From: Pseudomonas sp. GOM6
Lineage (GTDB): Bacteria > Pseudomonadota > Gammaproteobacteria > Pseudomonadales > Pseudomonadaceae
DNA: 64,000 nucleotides
Direction: 5' to 3'
Assembly (NCBI RefSeq): GCF_029537485.1
Contig: NZ_JARPUS010000013.1
Span: 62,001 to 126,000, forward strand
The position numbers and the translations under genes are program-made. Below, piece after piece: positions 1-7,949 of the stretch (the first letter of the stretch is position 1; the number at the start of each line of letters is the position of its first letter). The notes beneath the pieces were generated by a model. It saw nothing but the letters and a program-made list of their open reading frames with translations. It was not told the DNA's origin and searched no databases.

Positions 1-60
1 AGGGATTCAGGTCAACCAGCCGGACGAACGACTCACAACAACATCTGAGAGGTACCTGCT

Positions 61-1410
61 GTGGAAAGCGCTAAACAACAAGAACAACGACCGCTTGCGG
101 AATATTCATCGGGACGAGGGCTGCTGGAGCGCCTGTTCAAGCTCACCGAACATCGCACCACGATCAAGACCGAGATGATTGCCGGCCTGACGACCTTCGT
201 CACCATGGCCTACATCATCTTCGTCAACCCCAACATCATGGCCACCGCGGGGGTCGATCATGGCGCCGCGTTCGTTGCCACCTGCCTGGGTGCGGCGCTG
301 GGCTGCTTCCTCATGGGACTGTATGCCAACTGGCCGGTCGGCCTGGCGCCCGGCATGGGCCTGAATGCCTTCTTCACCTACACCGTGGTCGGCGAGATGG
401 GGTATAGCTGGCAGGTCGCCCTGGGTGCCGTGTTCCTCTCCGGCATTCTGTTCATGATCATGAGCCTGTCGAAGATTCGTGAATGGCTGCTCAACAGCAT
501 CCCGATGAGCCTGCGCTTTGCCATGGGGGCCGGGGTCGGTCTGTTCCTCGGCCTGATCGGCCTGAAGACCGCCGGCATCGTCGTCGACAGCCCCGCCACG
601 CTGCTGACCATGGGGTCGTTCAGCGAACCGTCCGCCCTGCTCGCCGCCATCTGCTTCCTGCTCATCGCCGTGCTCAGTCACCGCAACGTGTTCGGCGCGA
701 TCCTGTTCAGCATGCTGGCCGTCACCGCCATCGGCTGGATGTTCGGCCTGGTGGAATACAACGGCCTGGTCTCCATGCCACCGAGCCTGGCGCCGACCTT
801 CCTCGCCATGGACATCGCCGGCGCGCTGAATGTCGGCATGATCAGCGTCATTCTGGCCTTCCTCTTCGTCAACATGTTCGACACCGCTGGCACCCTGATG
901 GGCGTTGCCCACCGCGCGCACCTGGTCGATGAAGACGGCAAGATCCAGAACCTGTCCCGCGCCCTGAAGGCAGACAGTACGTCCAGCGTGATCGGCTCCA
1001 TGGTCGGCTGCCCGCCGGTCACCAGCTACGTGGAGAGCGCCTCGGGCGTCGCCGCCGGTGGCCGTACCGGCCTGACCGCCATCGTGGTCGGCCTGCTGTT
1101 TCTGGCAGCCATGTTCTTCGCCCCACTGGCCGGCATGATTCCCGCGTATGCCACCGCTGGCGCGCTGATCTACGTCGCCATGCTGATGATGAGCGGCATG
1201 GCCCATATCGACTGGAAGGACCATACAGACACCATTCCGGCCATTGTCACCGTGGTGATGATGCCGCTGACCTTCTCCATCGCCAACGGTATTGCCCTGG
1301 GCTTCCTCACCTACGCCACGCTCAAGCTGCTGACCGGCCAGCGCGACAAGGTGTCTGTCAGCCTCTACGTGCTGTGCGTCATCTTTATCGCCAAGTTCGC
1401 CTTCCTCTAA
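61..1410 (+). CDS. NCS2-family purine permease, AzgA type
   Basis: 449-residue inner-membrane protein with about 12-14 hydrophobic segments. The N-terminal stretch TEHRTTIKTEMIAGLTTF and the following FVTMAYIIFVNP, then APGMGLNAFFTYTV near residue 100, are hallmarks of the AzgA branch (adenine/guanine/hypoxanthine:H+ symport). The GTG start is supported by GAGAGG 8 nt upstream. It should import purine bases that feed the urate pathway encoded just downstream. Substrate cannot be set from sequence: urate, xanthine or adenine are all possible. The region upstream of base 1 is missing, so any operator lies outside the window. Family is clear; substrate is inference. Confidence 0.88.
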   Translation: MESAKQQEQRPLAEYSSGRGLLERLFKLTEHRTTIKTEMIAGLTTFVTMAYIIFVNPNIMATAGVDHGAAFVATCLGAALGCFLMGLYANWPVGLAPGMGLNAFFTYTVVGEMGYSWQVALGAVFLSGILFMIMSLSKIREWLLNSIPMSLRFAMGAGVGLFLGLIGLKTAGIVVDSPATLLTMGSFSEPSALLAAICFLLIAVLSHRNVFGAILFSMLAVTAIGWMFGLVEYNGLVSMPPSLAPTFLAMDIAGALNVGMISVILAFLFVNMFDTAGTLMGVAHRAHLVDEDGKIQNLSRALKADSTSSVIGSMVGCPPVTSYVESASGVAAGGRTGLTAIVVGLLFLAAMFFAPLAGMIPAYATAGALIYVAMLMMSGMAHIDWKDHTDTIPAIVTVVMMPLTFSIANGIALGFLTYATLKLLTGQRDKVSVSLYVLCVIFIAKFAFL

Positions 1411-1427
1411 GGTCAGACTGCGCCCAC

Positions 1428-1455
1428 GAAGCCCCGGTAGCGATACCGGGGCTTC
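1428..1455 (+). terminator. stem-loop after the purine permease
   Basis: Perfect 12-bp inverted repeat (GAAGCCCCGGTA / TACCGGGGCTTC, 4-nt loop) 17 nt after the permease stop. There is no strong T-run, so termination may be weak or the hairpin may protect the 3' end. Confidence 0.6.
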
Positions 1456-1492
1456 TGCATTCTGCCAACACCACGCCTAATCGCCTTTGTCG

Positions 1493-1557
1493 GCTGGGTT
1501 AGGCCAAAGGCCGCAAACCCAGCGCAGAGGCAAGACGCATAGCATTCGCTGGGTTTG
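1493..1557. repeat. mutually exclusive inverted repeats
   Basis: GCTGGGTT (1493-1500) pairs with AACCCAGC (1516-1523). CAAACCCAGCG (1514-1524) also pairs with CGCTGGGTTTG (1547-1557). The middle arm is shared, so only one hairpin can form at a time. The repeat sits between two convergent genes; function unknown. Confidence 0.5.
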
Positions 1558-1606
1558 CCAAGCCTACGACCTGCTGCCTGGCGCCACGCTTGCGCCATCC
1601 GGCCAC

Positions 1607-1630
1607 AAAAAAGCCCGCACTAAGCGGGCT
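1607..1630 (-). terminator. rho-independent terminator of uraH
   Basis: Read on the minus strand: AGCCCGC, 5-nt loop, GCGGGCT, then a run of six T. It lies about 27 nt past the uraH stop, a classic intrinsic terminator. Confidence 0.85.
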
Positions 1631-1656
1631 GCAAAGCACCAAAGGACCGGTAGAGC

Positions 1657-2010
1657 TCAGCTACCGCGATAGGTCGAATAGCTGTAAGGCGAAATCAGCA
1701 GCGGTACGTGGTAGTGCTCCTGCTGCTCATCGATGCCGAAACGCAGCACCACCACATCGAGAAACGCCGGCTCGGCCAGCTGCACGCCGCGAGCACGGTA
1801 ATAGTCGCCGGCATGGAAATGCAGCTGGTAGACGCCCGAACGGTAGTTATCGCCCTGCAGCAGCGGGGCATCGCAGCGGCCATCGTCGTTGGTCTTCGCC
1901 TTGGCGACCAGCTCCAGCCCGCCAGCCTCGACCCGGTACAGCTCGAGGGTGATATCGCGGCCAGGGCTGCCGTGGGCGGCATCCAGTACATGCGTAGTCA
2001 ATCGTCCCAT
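1657..2010 (-). CDS. uraH: 5-hydroxyisourate hydrolase (transthyretin-like)
   Basis: 117 residues, the normal length for bacterial HIUase. It hydrolyses 5-hydroxyisourate, the product of urate oxidation, to OHCU, the substrate of UraD. Family features visible: N-terminal LTTHVLDAAHG with the catalytic His, a GVYQLHFHAGDYY segment, YHVPLLISPYSYSTYRGS with the second His, and the diagnostic C-terminal YRGS tetrapeptide. It is divergent from the puuE operon. The SD-like AGGAGG lies 26 nt from the ATG, with a GGCGCC-GTT-GGCGCC hairpin between; no alternative in-frame start is available. GTAYAC-type operators lie upstream. Confidence 0.95.
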   Translation of the reverse strand: MGRLTTHVLDAAHGSPGRDITLELYRVEAGGLELVAKAKTNDDGRCDAPLLQGDNYRSGVYQLHFHAGDYYRARGVQLAEPAFLDVVVLRFGIDEQQEHYHVPLLISPYSYSTYRGS

Positions 2011-2100
2011 ATCGCACAGGCGCCAACGGCGCCTTACCTCCTCTGCTAAAGATTGTCGTGGGGATCTAAGCTAAACACATAGAACAGCAAAGTCGTATTT

Positions 2101-2110
2101 TTGTACACAA
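2101..2110. promoter_or_regulatory. putative purine-regulon operator (variant)
   Basis: TTGTACACAA, a one-base variant of the TTGTATACAA palindrome found upstream of other purine genes here. It is located 91 nt upstream of uraH in the uraH/puuE divergent region. The shape tTGTnnACAa matches FadR-subfamily GntR operators (known for the family); the actual regulator is unknown. Confidence 0.5.
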
Positions 2111-2236
2111 TTTTTACGCACAACAACAGCGCAAATTGACCATAACCCCATTGGAAACGCGCCATAAAGGCGCGGCAGCCGGCCATAAACAGGCGCAACA
2201 AATATAGAAATAGTGATTTACAGGCTGCGATTGTTT

Positions 2237-2246
2237 TTGTATACAA
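2237..2246. promoter_or_regulatory. putative purine-regulon operator
   Basis: Perfect palindrome TTGTATACAA, 63 nt upstream of the puuE start codon. The same core GTATAC recurs at 17906, 19181, 22627, 24073 and 24213. Confidence 0.6.
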
Positions 2247-2309
2247 TTGCTCAGGCCAATTAATCCGGCGACCCCGGAGCGGCATCCACTTCGATGAAGG
2301 AATCCACAC

Positions 2310-3242
2310 GTGAGCGCTGACTATCCTCGCGACCTGATCGGCTACGGCAGCAATCCTCCCCATCCACACTGGCCGGGCGATGCCCGTATCGCCCTCTCCT
2401 TCGTGCTCAACTACGAAGAAGGCGGCGAGCGCTGCGTCCTGCACGGCGATAACGAATCCGAAGCCTTCCTCTCCGAGATGGTGGCCGCCCAGCCCCTCAA
2501 GGGCGAGCGCAACATGAGCATGGAGTCGCTCTACGAATACGGTAGCCGCGCCGGTGTCTGGCGTCTGCTCAAGCTGTTCCAGCGTCACAACATCCCGATG
2601 ACCATCTTCGCCGTGGCCATGGCCGCGCAGCGTCATCCGGACGTAATCCGCGCGATGGTCGAAGCCGGCCACGAAATCTGCAGCCATGGCTACCGCTGGA
2701 TCGACTACCAGTACATGGACGAGGCCCAGGAGCGCGAGCACATGCTCGAAGCCATCCGCATCCTCACCGAACTCACCGGCGAGCGCCCGGTTGGCTGGTA
2801 CACCGGCCGCACCGGCCCGAACACCCGGCGCATCGTGCGCGAGGAAGGCGGTTTCCTCTACGACAGCGACACCTATGACGACGACCTGCCCTACTGGGAC
2901 CCCGCTAGCACGCCGGACAAGCCGCATCTGGTGATCCCCTACACCCTGGACACCAACGACATGCGCTTCACCCAGGTGCAGGGCTTCAACTGCGGCGACG
3001 ATTTCTACAACTACCTGCAGGACGCCTTCGACACCCTCTACGCCGAGGGCGAAGCGGGCGAGCCGAAGATGCTGTCCATCGGCATGCACTGCCGCCTGCT
3101 CGGTCGCCCGGCGCGTATCGCCGCCCTGGCGCGCTTCATCGACTACGTGAAGAGCCATGACAAAGTCTGGTTCGCCCGCCGCGTCGATATTGCCCGCCAC
3201 TGGCACGCCACCCACCCCTTCAAGCAAGAGAGCGTGAAATGA
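2310..3242 (+). CDS. puuE: allantoinase PuuE (polysaccharide-deacetylase fold)
   Basis: 310-residue cytoplasmic protein of the NodB-like fold, the metal-independent-type allantoinase of Pseudomonas that opens allantoin to allantoate. Diagnostic stretches: N-terminal YPRDLIGYGSNPPHPHWPGD, LSFVLNYEEGGE, and GHEICSHGYRWIDYQ around residue 125. GTG start with AAGGA about 10 nt upstream. First gene of puuE-uraD-allA-puuD; it overlaps uraD by 4 nt (ATGA). A GTATAC palindrome lies 63 nt upstream. Distinct from the amidohydrolase-type allantoinase AllB. Confidence 0.95.
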   Translation: MSADYPRDLIGYGSNPPHPHWPGDARIALSFVLNYEEGGERCVLHGDNESEAFLSEMVAAQPLKGERNMSMESLYEYGSRAGVWRLLKLFQRHNIPMTIFAVAMAAQRHPDVIRAMVEAGHEICSHGYRWIDYQYMDEAQEREHMLEAIRILTELTGERPVGWYTGRTGPNTRRIVREEGGFLYDSDTYDDDLPYWDPASTPDKPHLVIPYTLDTNDMRFTQVQGFNCGDDFYNYLQDAFDTLYAEGEAGEPKMLSIGMHCRLLGRPARIAALARFIDYVKSHDKVWFARRVDIARHWHATHPFKQESVK

Positions 3243-3754
3243 GCCGCTTCCAGACCCTGACACCCTCGAGCCTGAGCCGCGAGGCCTTCGTGGCTGCCTT
3301 CGCCGACATTTACGAGCACTCGCCCTGGGTCGCCGAGAAAGCCTACGACCTGGGCCTCGACGCCTCGGTCGACGAGATCGACAGCCTGCACCAGCGCATG
3401 GCTGACATCCTGCTCAGCGCCAGCCGCGACCAGCAGCTGGCACTGATCAACGCTCACCCGGACCTGGCCGGCAAGGCAGCCATCCGCGGCGAGCTCACCG
3501 CCTCCTCCACCTCGGAGCAGGCCGGTGCGGGCATCCACGAGTGCACTGCCGAGGAATTCGCCCGTTTCACCGAACTCAACGATGCCTACAAGGCCAAGTT
3601 CGGCTTTCCCTTCATCAAGGCGGTGAAAGGCAGCAATCGTCACCAGATCCTGGCGGCCTTCGAGGAGCGTATTCACAACTCCCCGGAGCAGGAATTCGCC
3701 ACCGCCCTGGCCGAGATCAACAAGATCGCGCTGTTCCGCCTGCAAGCACTCTGA
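3239..3754 (+). CDS. uraD: OHCU decarboxylase
   Basis: 171 residues. It decarboxylates 2-oxo-4-hydroxy-4-carboxy-5-ureidoimidazoline to S-allantoin. The family core is present: LINAHPDLAGKAAIRGEL with the catalytic His, LTASSTSEQAGAG, FTELNDAYKAKFGFPFI and AVKGSNRHQILAAFEER. The start overlaps the puuE stop (ATGA), so the two are translationally coupled. In related Pseudomonas clusters allantoicase (alc) follows uraD; here only 42 nt separate uraD from allA and no alc remnant is seen. Confidence 0.96.
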   Translation: MSRFQTLTPSSLSREAFVAAFADIYEHSPWVAEKAYDLGLDASVDEIDSLHQRMADILLSASRDQQLALINAHPDLAGKAAIRGELTASSTSEQAGAGIHECTAEEFARFTELNDAYKAKFGFPFIKAVKGSNRHQILAAFEERIHNSPEQEFATALAEINKIALFRLQAL

Positions 3755-3796
3755 TTGCAGACGGCCCGCCCCTTTCACCTGAATAAGCAGACAGCC

Positions 3797-4300
3797 ATGC
3801 GTACTCTGAAGATCGAACCGTTGACCAAGGAAGCCTTCGCCCCGTTCGGTGATGTCATCGAAACCGACGGCAGCGACTACTTCATGATCAACAACGGCTC
3901 CACCCGCCGCTACCACAAGCTGGCCACGGTGGAGACCGCGCAGCCCGATGACCGGGCGATCATCAGCATCTTCAGCGCCGAGGCGCTGGACATGCCGCTG
4001 CGCATTCGCATGCTGGAGCGCCATCCGCTGGGCAGCCAGGCCTTCGTGCCGCTGCTCGGCAATCCCTTTCTGGTCGTGGTCGCGCCACTTGGCGATGTAC
4101 CTGTACCGGGTCTGGTCCGTGCCTTCCTCACCAACGGCAGGCAGGGCGTTAATTACCATCGCGGCGTCTGGCACCACCCGGTGCTGACGATCGAAAAGCG
4201 GGATGACTTCCTGGTGGTTGATCGCAGTGGTTCCGGTAACAACTGCGACGAGCATTACTTCACCGAGGACGAGCAACTGCTCCTCGCCCCCCACCAATAA
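3797..4300 (+). CDS. allA: ureidoglycolate lyase
   Basis: 167 residues. It cleaves ureidoglycolate to glyoxylate and urea, the last ureide step, feeding gcl downstream and possibly the urea transporter at 30,731. Motifs: MRTLKIEPLTKEAFAPFGDV at the N-terminus, PLGSQAFVPL, and YHRGVWHHPVL with metal-binding His residues. I chose the ATG at 3797 rather than an upstream in-frame TTG because it gives the standard family N-terminus. The substrate normally comes from allantoicase, which is absent from this cluster. Confidence 0.95.
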   Translation: MRTLKIEPLTKEAFAPFGDVIETDGSDYFMINNGSTRRYHKLATVETAQPDDRAIISIFSAEALDMPLRIRMLERHPLGSQAFVPLLGNPFLVVVAPLGDVPVPGLVRAFLTNGRQGVNYHRGVWHHPVLTIEKRDDFLVVDRSGSGNNCDEHYFTEDEQLLLAPHQ

Positions 4301-4349
4301 GAGAAGCCTGTCGGGCTGCGTGTAGGCCGACGGGAAAGAGGTAACGACT

Positions 4350-5651
4350 GTGGACGCACATCTGACCGAATGGCTGAACCTGGGCATTCGCTGGCTGCAC
4401 ATGATCACCGGCATCGCCTGGATCGGCGCATCCTTCTACTTTGTCTGGCTGGAGAACAACCTCAACCGCAGCAACCCGCGCGACGGGCTGTCCGGGGACC
4501 TCTGGGCCATCCACGGCGGTGGTATCTACCACCTGGAAAAATACAAGCTGGCGCCGCCGAAAATGCCGGAGAACCTGCACTGGTTCAAATGGGAGGCCTA
4601 CTTCACCTGGATGTCGGGCGTGGCGCTGTTGATGGTGGTGTACTACCTCAACCCCAGCCTGTACCTGATCAAGCCCGGCGTGGAACTGGCCCCGGCCGCC
4701 GCCATCGCCATTGGCGCCGGCTCCCTGCTGGTGGGTTGGATCATCTACGACCTGCTGTGCGACTCGCCGCTGGGCAAACAACCCGCCCTGCTCGGCCTGG
4801 TGCTGTTCGTCCTGATCATCGGCGCCGCCTGGGGTTTCTCGCAGATCTTCAGCGGCCGTGGTGCCTACATCCATGTCGGCGCCGTGATCGGCACCATCAT
4901 GGTGGGCAACGTGTTCCGCATCATCATGCCGGCCCAGCGCGCCCTGGTGAAGGCGATCGAAGAGAACCGCACGCCCGATCCGGTGCTGCCGGCCAAGGGT
5001 CTGCTGCGCTCGCGCCACAACAACTATTTCACCCTGCCGGTGCTGTTCATCATGATCAGCAACCACTTCCCGAGCACCTACGGCAGCCAGTACAACTGGC
5101 TGATCCTGGCCGGCATCGCCATCGTCGCGGTGTTGATCCGTCACTATTTCAACACCCGCCACGAGAGCAACAAGTTCGCCTGGACCCTGCCGGCCGGCGC
5201 CCTGGGCATGATCTGCCTGGCGTTCGTCACCTCGCCCAACTACAAGGCCAGCACCGCGCCGATCGCCAATGTCGCGCCGACTGCCCAGCAGGAGCAGGCG
5301 GCAGCCACACCGCCGGCCCAAGCCAGTGAGCCGGTGCAGGTGAATAAGGTCGAGGAAGTGCCCGCCACCACAACCCCGGCTACGGCAGCGCCGAAGCTGG
5401 ACAAGGTGGTCAGCGTCATTCACGAGCGCTGCACCGTCTGCCATTCGGCCCAGCCCACCAGCCCGATGTTCAGCGCTGCACCCGGCGGCGTGATGCTCGA
5501 CACCCCCCAGGAGATGCAGGCCAACGCCGCACGTATCCAGGCGCAGAGCGTCGCCACCCAGATCATGCCGCTGGGCAACATGACCCAGATGACCCAGGAA
5601 GAGCGCGACCTGATCGGCGCCTGGATCGCCAAGGGCGCCCCCATCAACTGA
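4350..5651 (+). CDS. puuD: membrane urate oxidase PuuD with C-terminal cytochrome c
   Basis: 433 residues. Residues 1-300 contain about 8 TM helices with family motifs GIRWLHMITGIAWIGASFYF and GVALLMVVYYL. A Pro/Ala/Glu-rich linker (about 310-350) leads to a cytochrome c domain with haem site CTVCH at 361-365 and a candidate Met ligand around IMPLGNMTQM. This is the PuuD type, which oxidises urate to 5-hydroxyisourate and passes electrons to the respiratory chain instead of making H2O2 (known for the family). GTG start; AAAGAGG lies about 8 nt upstream. The product is the substrate of UraH. The cytochrome domain depends on the Ccm machinery encoded at 32.9-39.8 kb. Confidence 0.95.
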   Translation: MDAHLTEWLNLGIRWLHMITGIAWIGASFYFVWLENNLNRSNPRDGLSGDLWAIHGGGIYHLEKYKLAPPKMPENLHWFKWEAYFTWMSGVALLMVVYYLNPSLYLIKPGVELAPAAAIAIGAGSLLVGWIIYDLLCDSPLGKQPALLGLVLFVLIIGAAWGFSQIFSGRGAYIHVGAVIGTIMVGNVFRIIMPAQRALVKAIEENRTPDPVLPAKGLLRSRHNNYFTLPVLFIMISNHFPSTYGSQYNWLILAGIAIVAVLIRHYFNTRHESNKFAWTLPAGALGMICLAFVTSPNYKASTAPIANVAPTAQQEQAAATPPAQASEPVQVNKVEEVPATTTPATAAPKLDKVVSVIHERCTVCHSAQPTSPMFSAAPGGVMLDTPQEMQANAARIQAQSVATQIMPLGNMTQMTQEERDLIGAWIAKGAPIN

Positions 5652-5698
5652 TCTACCACGACGGGCCGCACTGCCTCCCTGGCGGCCCATCGCTTCGT

Positions 5699-5724
5699 GC
5701 CTGTCTCCCGACAGGCCTTTTTAT
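5699..5724 (+). terminator. terminator of puuE-uraD-allA-puuD
   Basis: 7-bp GC stem, 4-nt loop, then CTTTTTAT, 48 nt after the puuD stop. Confidence 0.85.
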
Positions 5725-5796
5725 CCCCCGCCCCGGGTGCCTCGATTTTCTGGCCCCAAGCCAGACGTCCGACTGCACACGCCCGGGTATTTCCCG

Positions 5797-5823
5797 ACCC
5801 GCCCGCTGGCGGGTTCTTTTTTC
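5797..5823 (+). terminator. second terminator-like hairpin
   Basis: ACCCGCC / GGCGGGT stem with CGCT loop, followed by TCTTTTTTC. Back-up terminator or the end of an unannotated short RNA. Confidence 0.7.
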
Positions 5824-5974
5824 GGGGAATGACTGGCCCGAGCGTGGATTATGCTGACGCGACAGGCGTCGAGCTGAAGGCACCATTGCGTGCGTTCATC
5901 CCCTCGGGCGACTTGGCCTGGAAAGTCAGCGCCTGCGCGCGTAATGTTCGCCCCCGTCAAAGCCATGATCTTCA

Positions 5975-6925
5975 GTGGATATGCCTCACATAAGTATCGA
6001 TGTGGCCGACTGCGCCACGCGCCTGCGGGCTGGCCAACTGGTCGCCATGCCCACCGAAACTGTCTACGGCCTGGCTGCCGACGCCCGCCAGGATGCCGCC
6101 GTGCAGCAGGTGTTTGCCCTCAAGGGGCGGCCGAGCAGCAATCCGCTGATCGTGCACCTGCAGAGCGCCGCGCAAGTGAGTGAATGGGCCGCGCAGGTGC
6201 CGGCGGCAGCACAGCGCCTGATGGACGCCTTCTGGCCGGGTCCGCTGACGTTGGTGCTGCCAGCGCGGGACGAGGTCTCGCGCGCCGTCACCGCGGGGCA
6301 GAACAGCGTAGCCCTGCGGGTGCCGGCGCACCCCACCGCGCAGGCGCTGCTGGCGGCCTTCGGCGGCGGTCTGGTGGCGCCCTCGGCCAACCGCTACATG
6401 TCGATCAGCCCGACCAGCGCCGAGCACGTGGCGCAGCAGTTCGCCGCCAGCGACCTGTGGATTCTCGACGGCGGCCCCTGCCAGGTGGGCCTGGAATCGA
6501 GCATCGTCAGCCTGCTGCCGGACGACAGTCCGCGCCTGCTACGCCGGGGCATGCTCGATCAGGCCCGCCTGGAGGCCGTGATCGGAGCAGCGTTGGAAGG
6601 CAAGGCCGGCAGCCTGCGCGCGCCCGGCCAGCATCATCGTCACTATGCACCCAGCACCCCTACCCTCGCCTTCGTGCAGACGCCGGCCGAGGCCCTGGCC
6701 TCGCCGCGCTGCGGCTGGCTCTGGTGCGGTGGCGCACAGCCCAGCCAGGGACCGGCCCTGGACCTAGGCGACGAGCCGCAGGCCTACGCCGCACAACTCT
6801 ATGCCGCGCTGTATCAGCTCGACGCACTCGGGCTGGAACGCCTGTATATCCAGCTGCCACCGCAGAGCGAGGCCTGGGCGGCAGTGCACGACCGCCTGGC
6901 CCGTGCCAGCCAGCGCCTGGACTGA
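5975..6925 (+). CDS. L-threonylcarbamoyladenylate synthase, Sua5 type
   Basis: 316 residues, the long Sua5 architecture: YrdC domain (about 1-200; AGQLVAMPTETVYGLAADA, FALKGRPSSNPLIVHL, VAPSANRYMSISPT) plus a C-terminal Sua5 domain. It makes threonylcarbamoyl-AMP for the t6A37 modification of ANN-decoding tRNAs. Pseudomonas usually also carries a short TsaC elsewhere, so this may be a second copy (inference). The start is either GTG 5975 or ATG 5981; both give nearly the same protein. Unrelated in function to the purine genes around it. Confidence 0.93.
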   Translation: MDMPHISIDVADCATRLRAGQLVAMPTETVYGLAADARQDAAVQQVFALKGRPSSNPLIVHLQSAAQVSEWAAQVPAAAQRLMDAFWPGPLTLVLPARDEVSRAVTAGQNSVALRVPAHPTAQALLAAFGGGLVAPSANRYMSISPTSAEHVAQQFAASDLWILDGGPCQVGLESSIVSLLPDDSPRLLRRGMLDQARLEAVIGAALEGKAGSLRAPGQHHRHYAPSTPTLAFVQTPAEALASPRCGWLWCGGAQPSQGPALDLGDEPQAYAAQLYAALYQLDALGLERLYIQLPPQSEAWAAVHDRLARASQRLD

Positions 6926-6929
6926 CGCC

Positions 6930-7853
6930 TCAGCCCAGCAGACTGGGAATTTCCAACGGCGCGTCGGCGAAGCGGCTGAAGGCCTGCGCTGCCGGGGATG
7001 GACTCTTGGTGCGCCAGCGCACCAGGTACCAGCGGTTGGGAATCGGGAAGCCCTCCACGTCCAGCTCTACCAGATTGCCCGGCGCCGTATGGATCAGGGT
7101 GTGCCGCGACAGGATGGCGATGCCCAGACCGGCCGCCACGGACTCCTTGATTGCCTCGTTGCTCTCGATGGTCATCTGCGGTCGCAGGGTCCAGCCACAG
7201 CGCGCGAAATGCTCCTCGATGGCCAGGCGTGTGCCCGAACCGGGCTCACGGCTGAGAAACGGCTCCGCCGCCAGCTGCTCCCAGCGCAGGCGCTGACCGG
7301 CGAAACGGTGGCCGGCTGGCGCGATAACCACCAGCGGGTTGTCGGCCAGTGGCACCACCTCCAGGTCCAGGTGCCGCGGCGGCTGGCTGAATACGTAGAG
7401 GTCGTCGCGGTTGTCCTCGAGGCGGCGGATCACCTCCGAGCGGTTGGCGATGTTCAGTTCAACCTCCACCTGTGGATATTGCCGGCAGAACGGGCCAAGC
7501 AGCCTTGGCACCAGGTATTTGGCCGTGGTCACCGCACCGAGGCGCAGCTGCCCGGCGGTCAGCCCGTTGAGCTGCGCCAGGCGCATCTCCAGATGATCCA
7601 GGGCGTCGAAGATGTCCCGCGCACCTGCCTGCACCTCGCGCCCGGCATCGGTCAGGTGCAGGCGCTTGCCGAGCTGTTCGAACAACTGCATGCCCAGGGC
7701 CTGTTCGAGCTTGGCAATCTGCGTCGACACCGAAGGCTGAGCCAGGTGCAGGGCACGCGCCGCTTCGGTCACGCTCAGGCGCTCGGCCACGGCGAGAAAG
7801 GTTTCCAGCTGGCGGAAGGTGGTCTGGCGAGTGTGGAAGCGCTGCCTTTTCAT
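6930..7853 (-). CDS. LysR-type regulator, CbbR/RbcR-like
   Basis: 307 residues. HTH domain TFRQLETFLAVAERLSVTEA / AARALHLAQPSVSTQIAKLE at about 10-70, then a LysR substrate-binding domain. The effector domain (GQLRLGAVTTAKYLVPRLLG, NRSEVIRRLEDNRDDLYVF) resembles CbbR/CysB-like members. Divergent from the DUF6671-cysD operon, so probably its regulator. The 96-bp shared promoter region carries AATCTATTTTT at 7883, also present in the dabB/lysR divergent region at the same distance from the target start codon. The inducer is unknown. Confidence 0.88.
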   Translation of the reverse strand: MKRQRFHTRQTTFRQLETFLAVAERLSVTEAARALHLAQPSVSTQIAKLEQALGMQLFEQLGKRLHLTDAGREVQAGARDIFDALDHLEMRLAQLNGLTAGQLRLGAVTTAKYLVPRLLGPFCRQYPQVEVELNIANRSEVIRRLEDNRDDLYVFSQPPRHLDLEVVPLADNPLVVIAPAGHRFAGQRLRWEQLAAEPFLSREPGSGTRLAIEEHFARCGWTLRPQMTIESNEAIKESVAAGLGIAILSRHTLIHTAPGNLVELDVEGFPIPNRWYLVRWRTKSPSPAAQAFSRFADAPLEIPSLLG

Positions 7854-7882
7854 TGCTCATCACCGATGATATTCGACTCAAT

Positions 7883-7893
7883 AATCTATTTTT
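7883..7893 (-). promoter_or_regulatory. AAAAATAGATT element shared with the dabAB promoter
   Basis: Minus-strand AAAAATAGATT, 29 nt upstream of the LysR gene and 56 nt upstream of the DUF6671 start codon. The identical 11-mer at 13827-13837 has the same orientation relative to its LysR gene and the same 56-nt spacing to dabB. Candidate LysR operator. Confidence 0.45.
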
Positions 7894-7949
7894 GACTATA
7901 TCGATGACTGGTGAAAATGCCTGCAACGACATCTGCAGGAGTTATCGCC

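Larger units (their letters stand above)
5652..5974. other. intergenic region with two terminator-like hairpins
   Basis: No convincing gene in 323 nt. It contains stem-loop GCCTGTC-TCCC-GACAGGC plus CTTTTTAT at 5699-5724 (intrinsic terminator of the puuE-puuD operon). A second stem, ACCCGCC-CGCT-GGCGGGT followed by TCTTTTTTC, lies at 5797-5823. The second one may terminate a short transcript starting between them, but I see no supporting promoter. Confidence 0.6.

Noticed and set aside
2046..5690. Long minus-strand frames opposite puuE, uraD, allA and puuD
   Set aside because: Mirror-frame artefacts of GC-rich coding DNA. No family motifs, His/Gly/Gln-rich composition, and strong homology on the plus strand.
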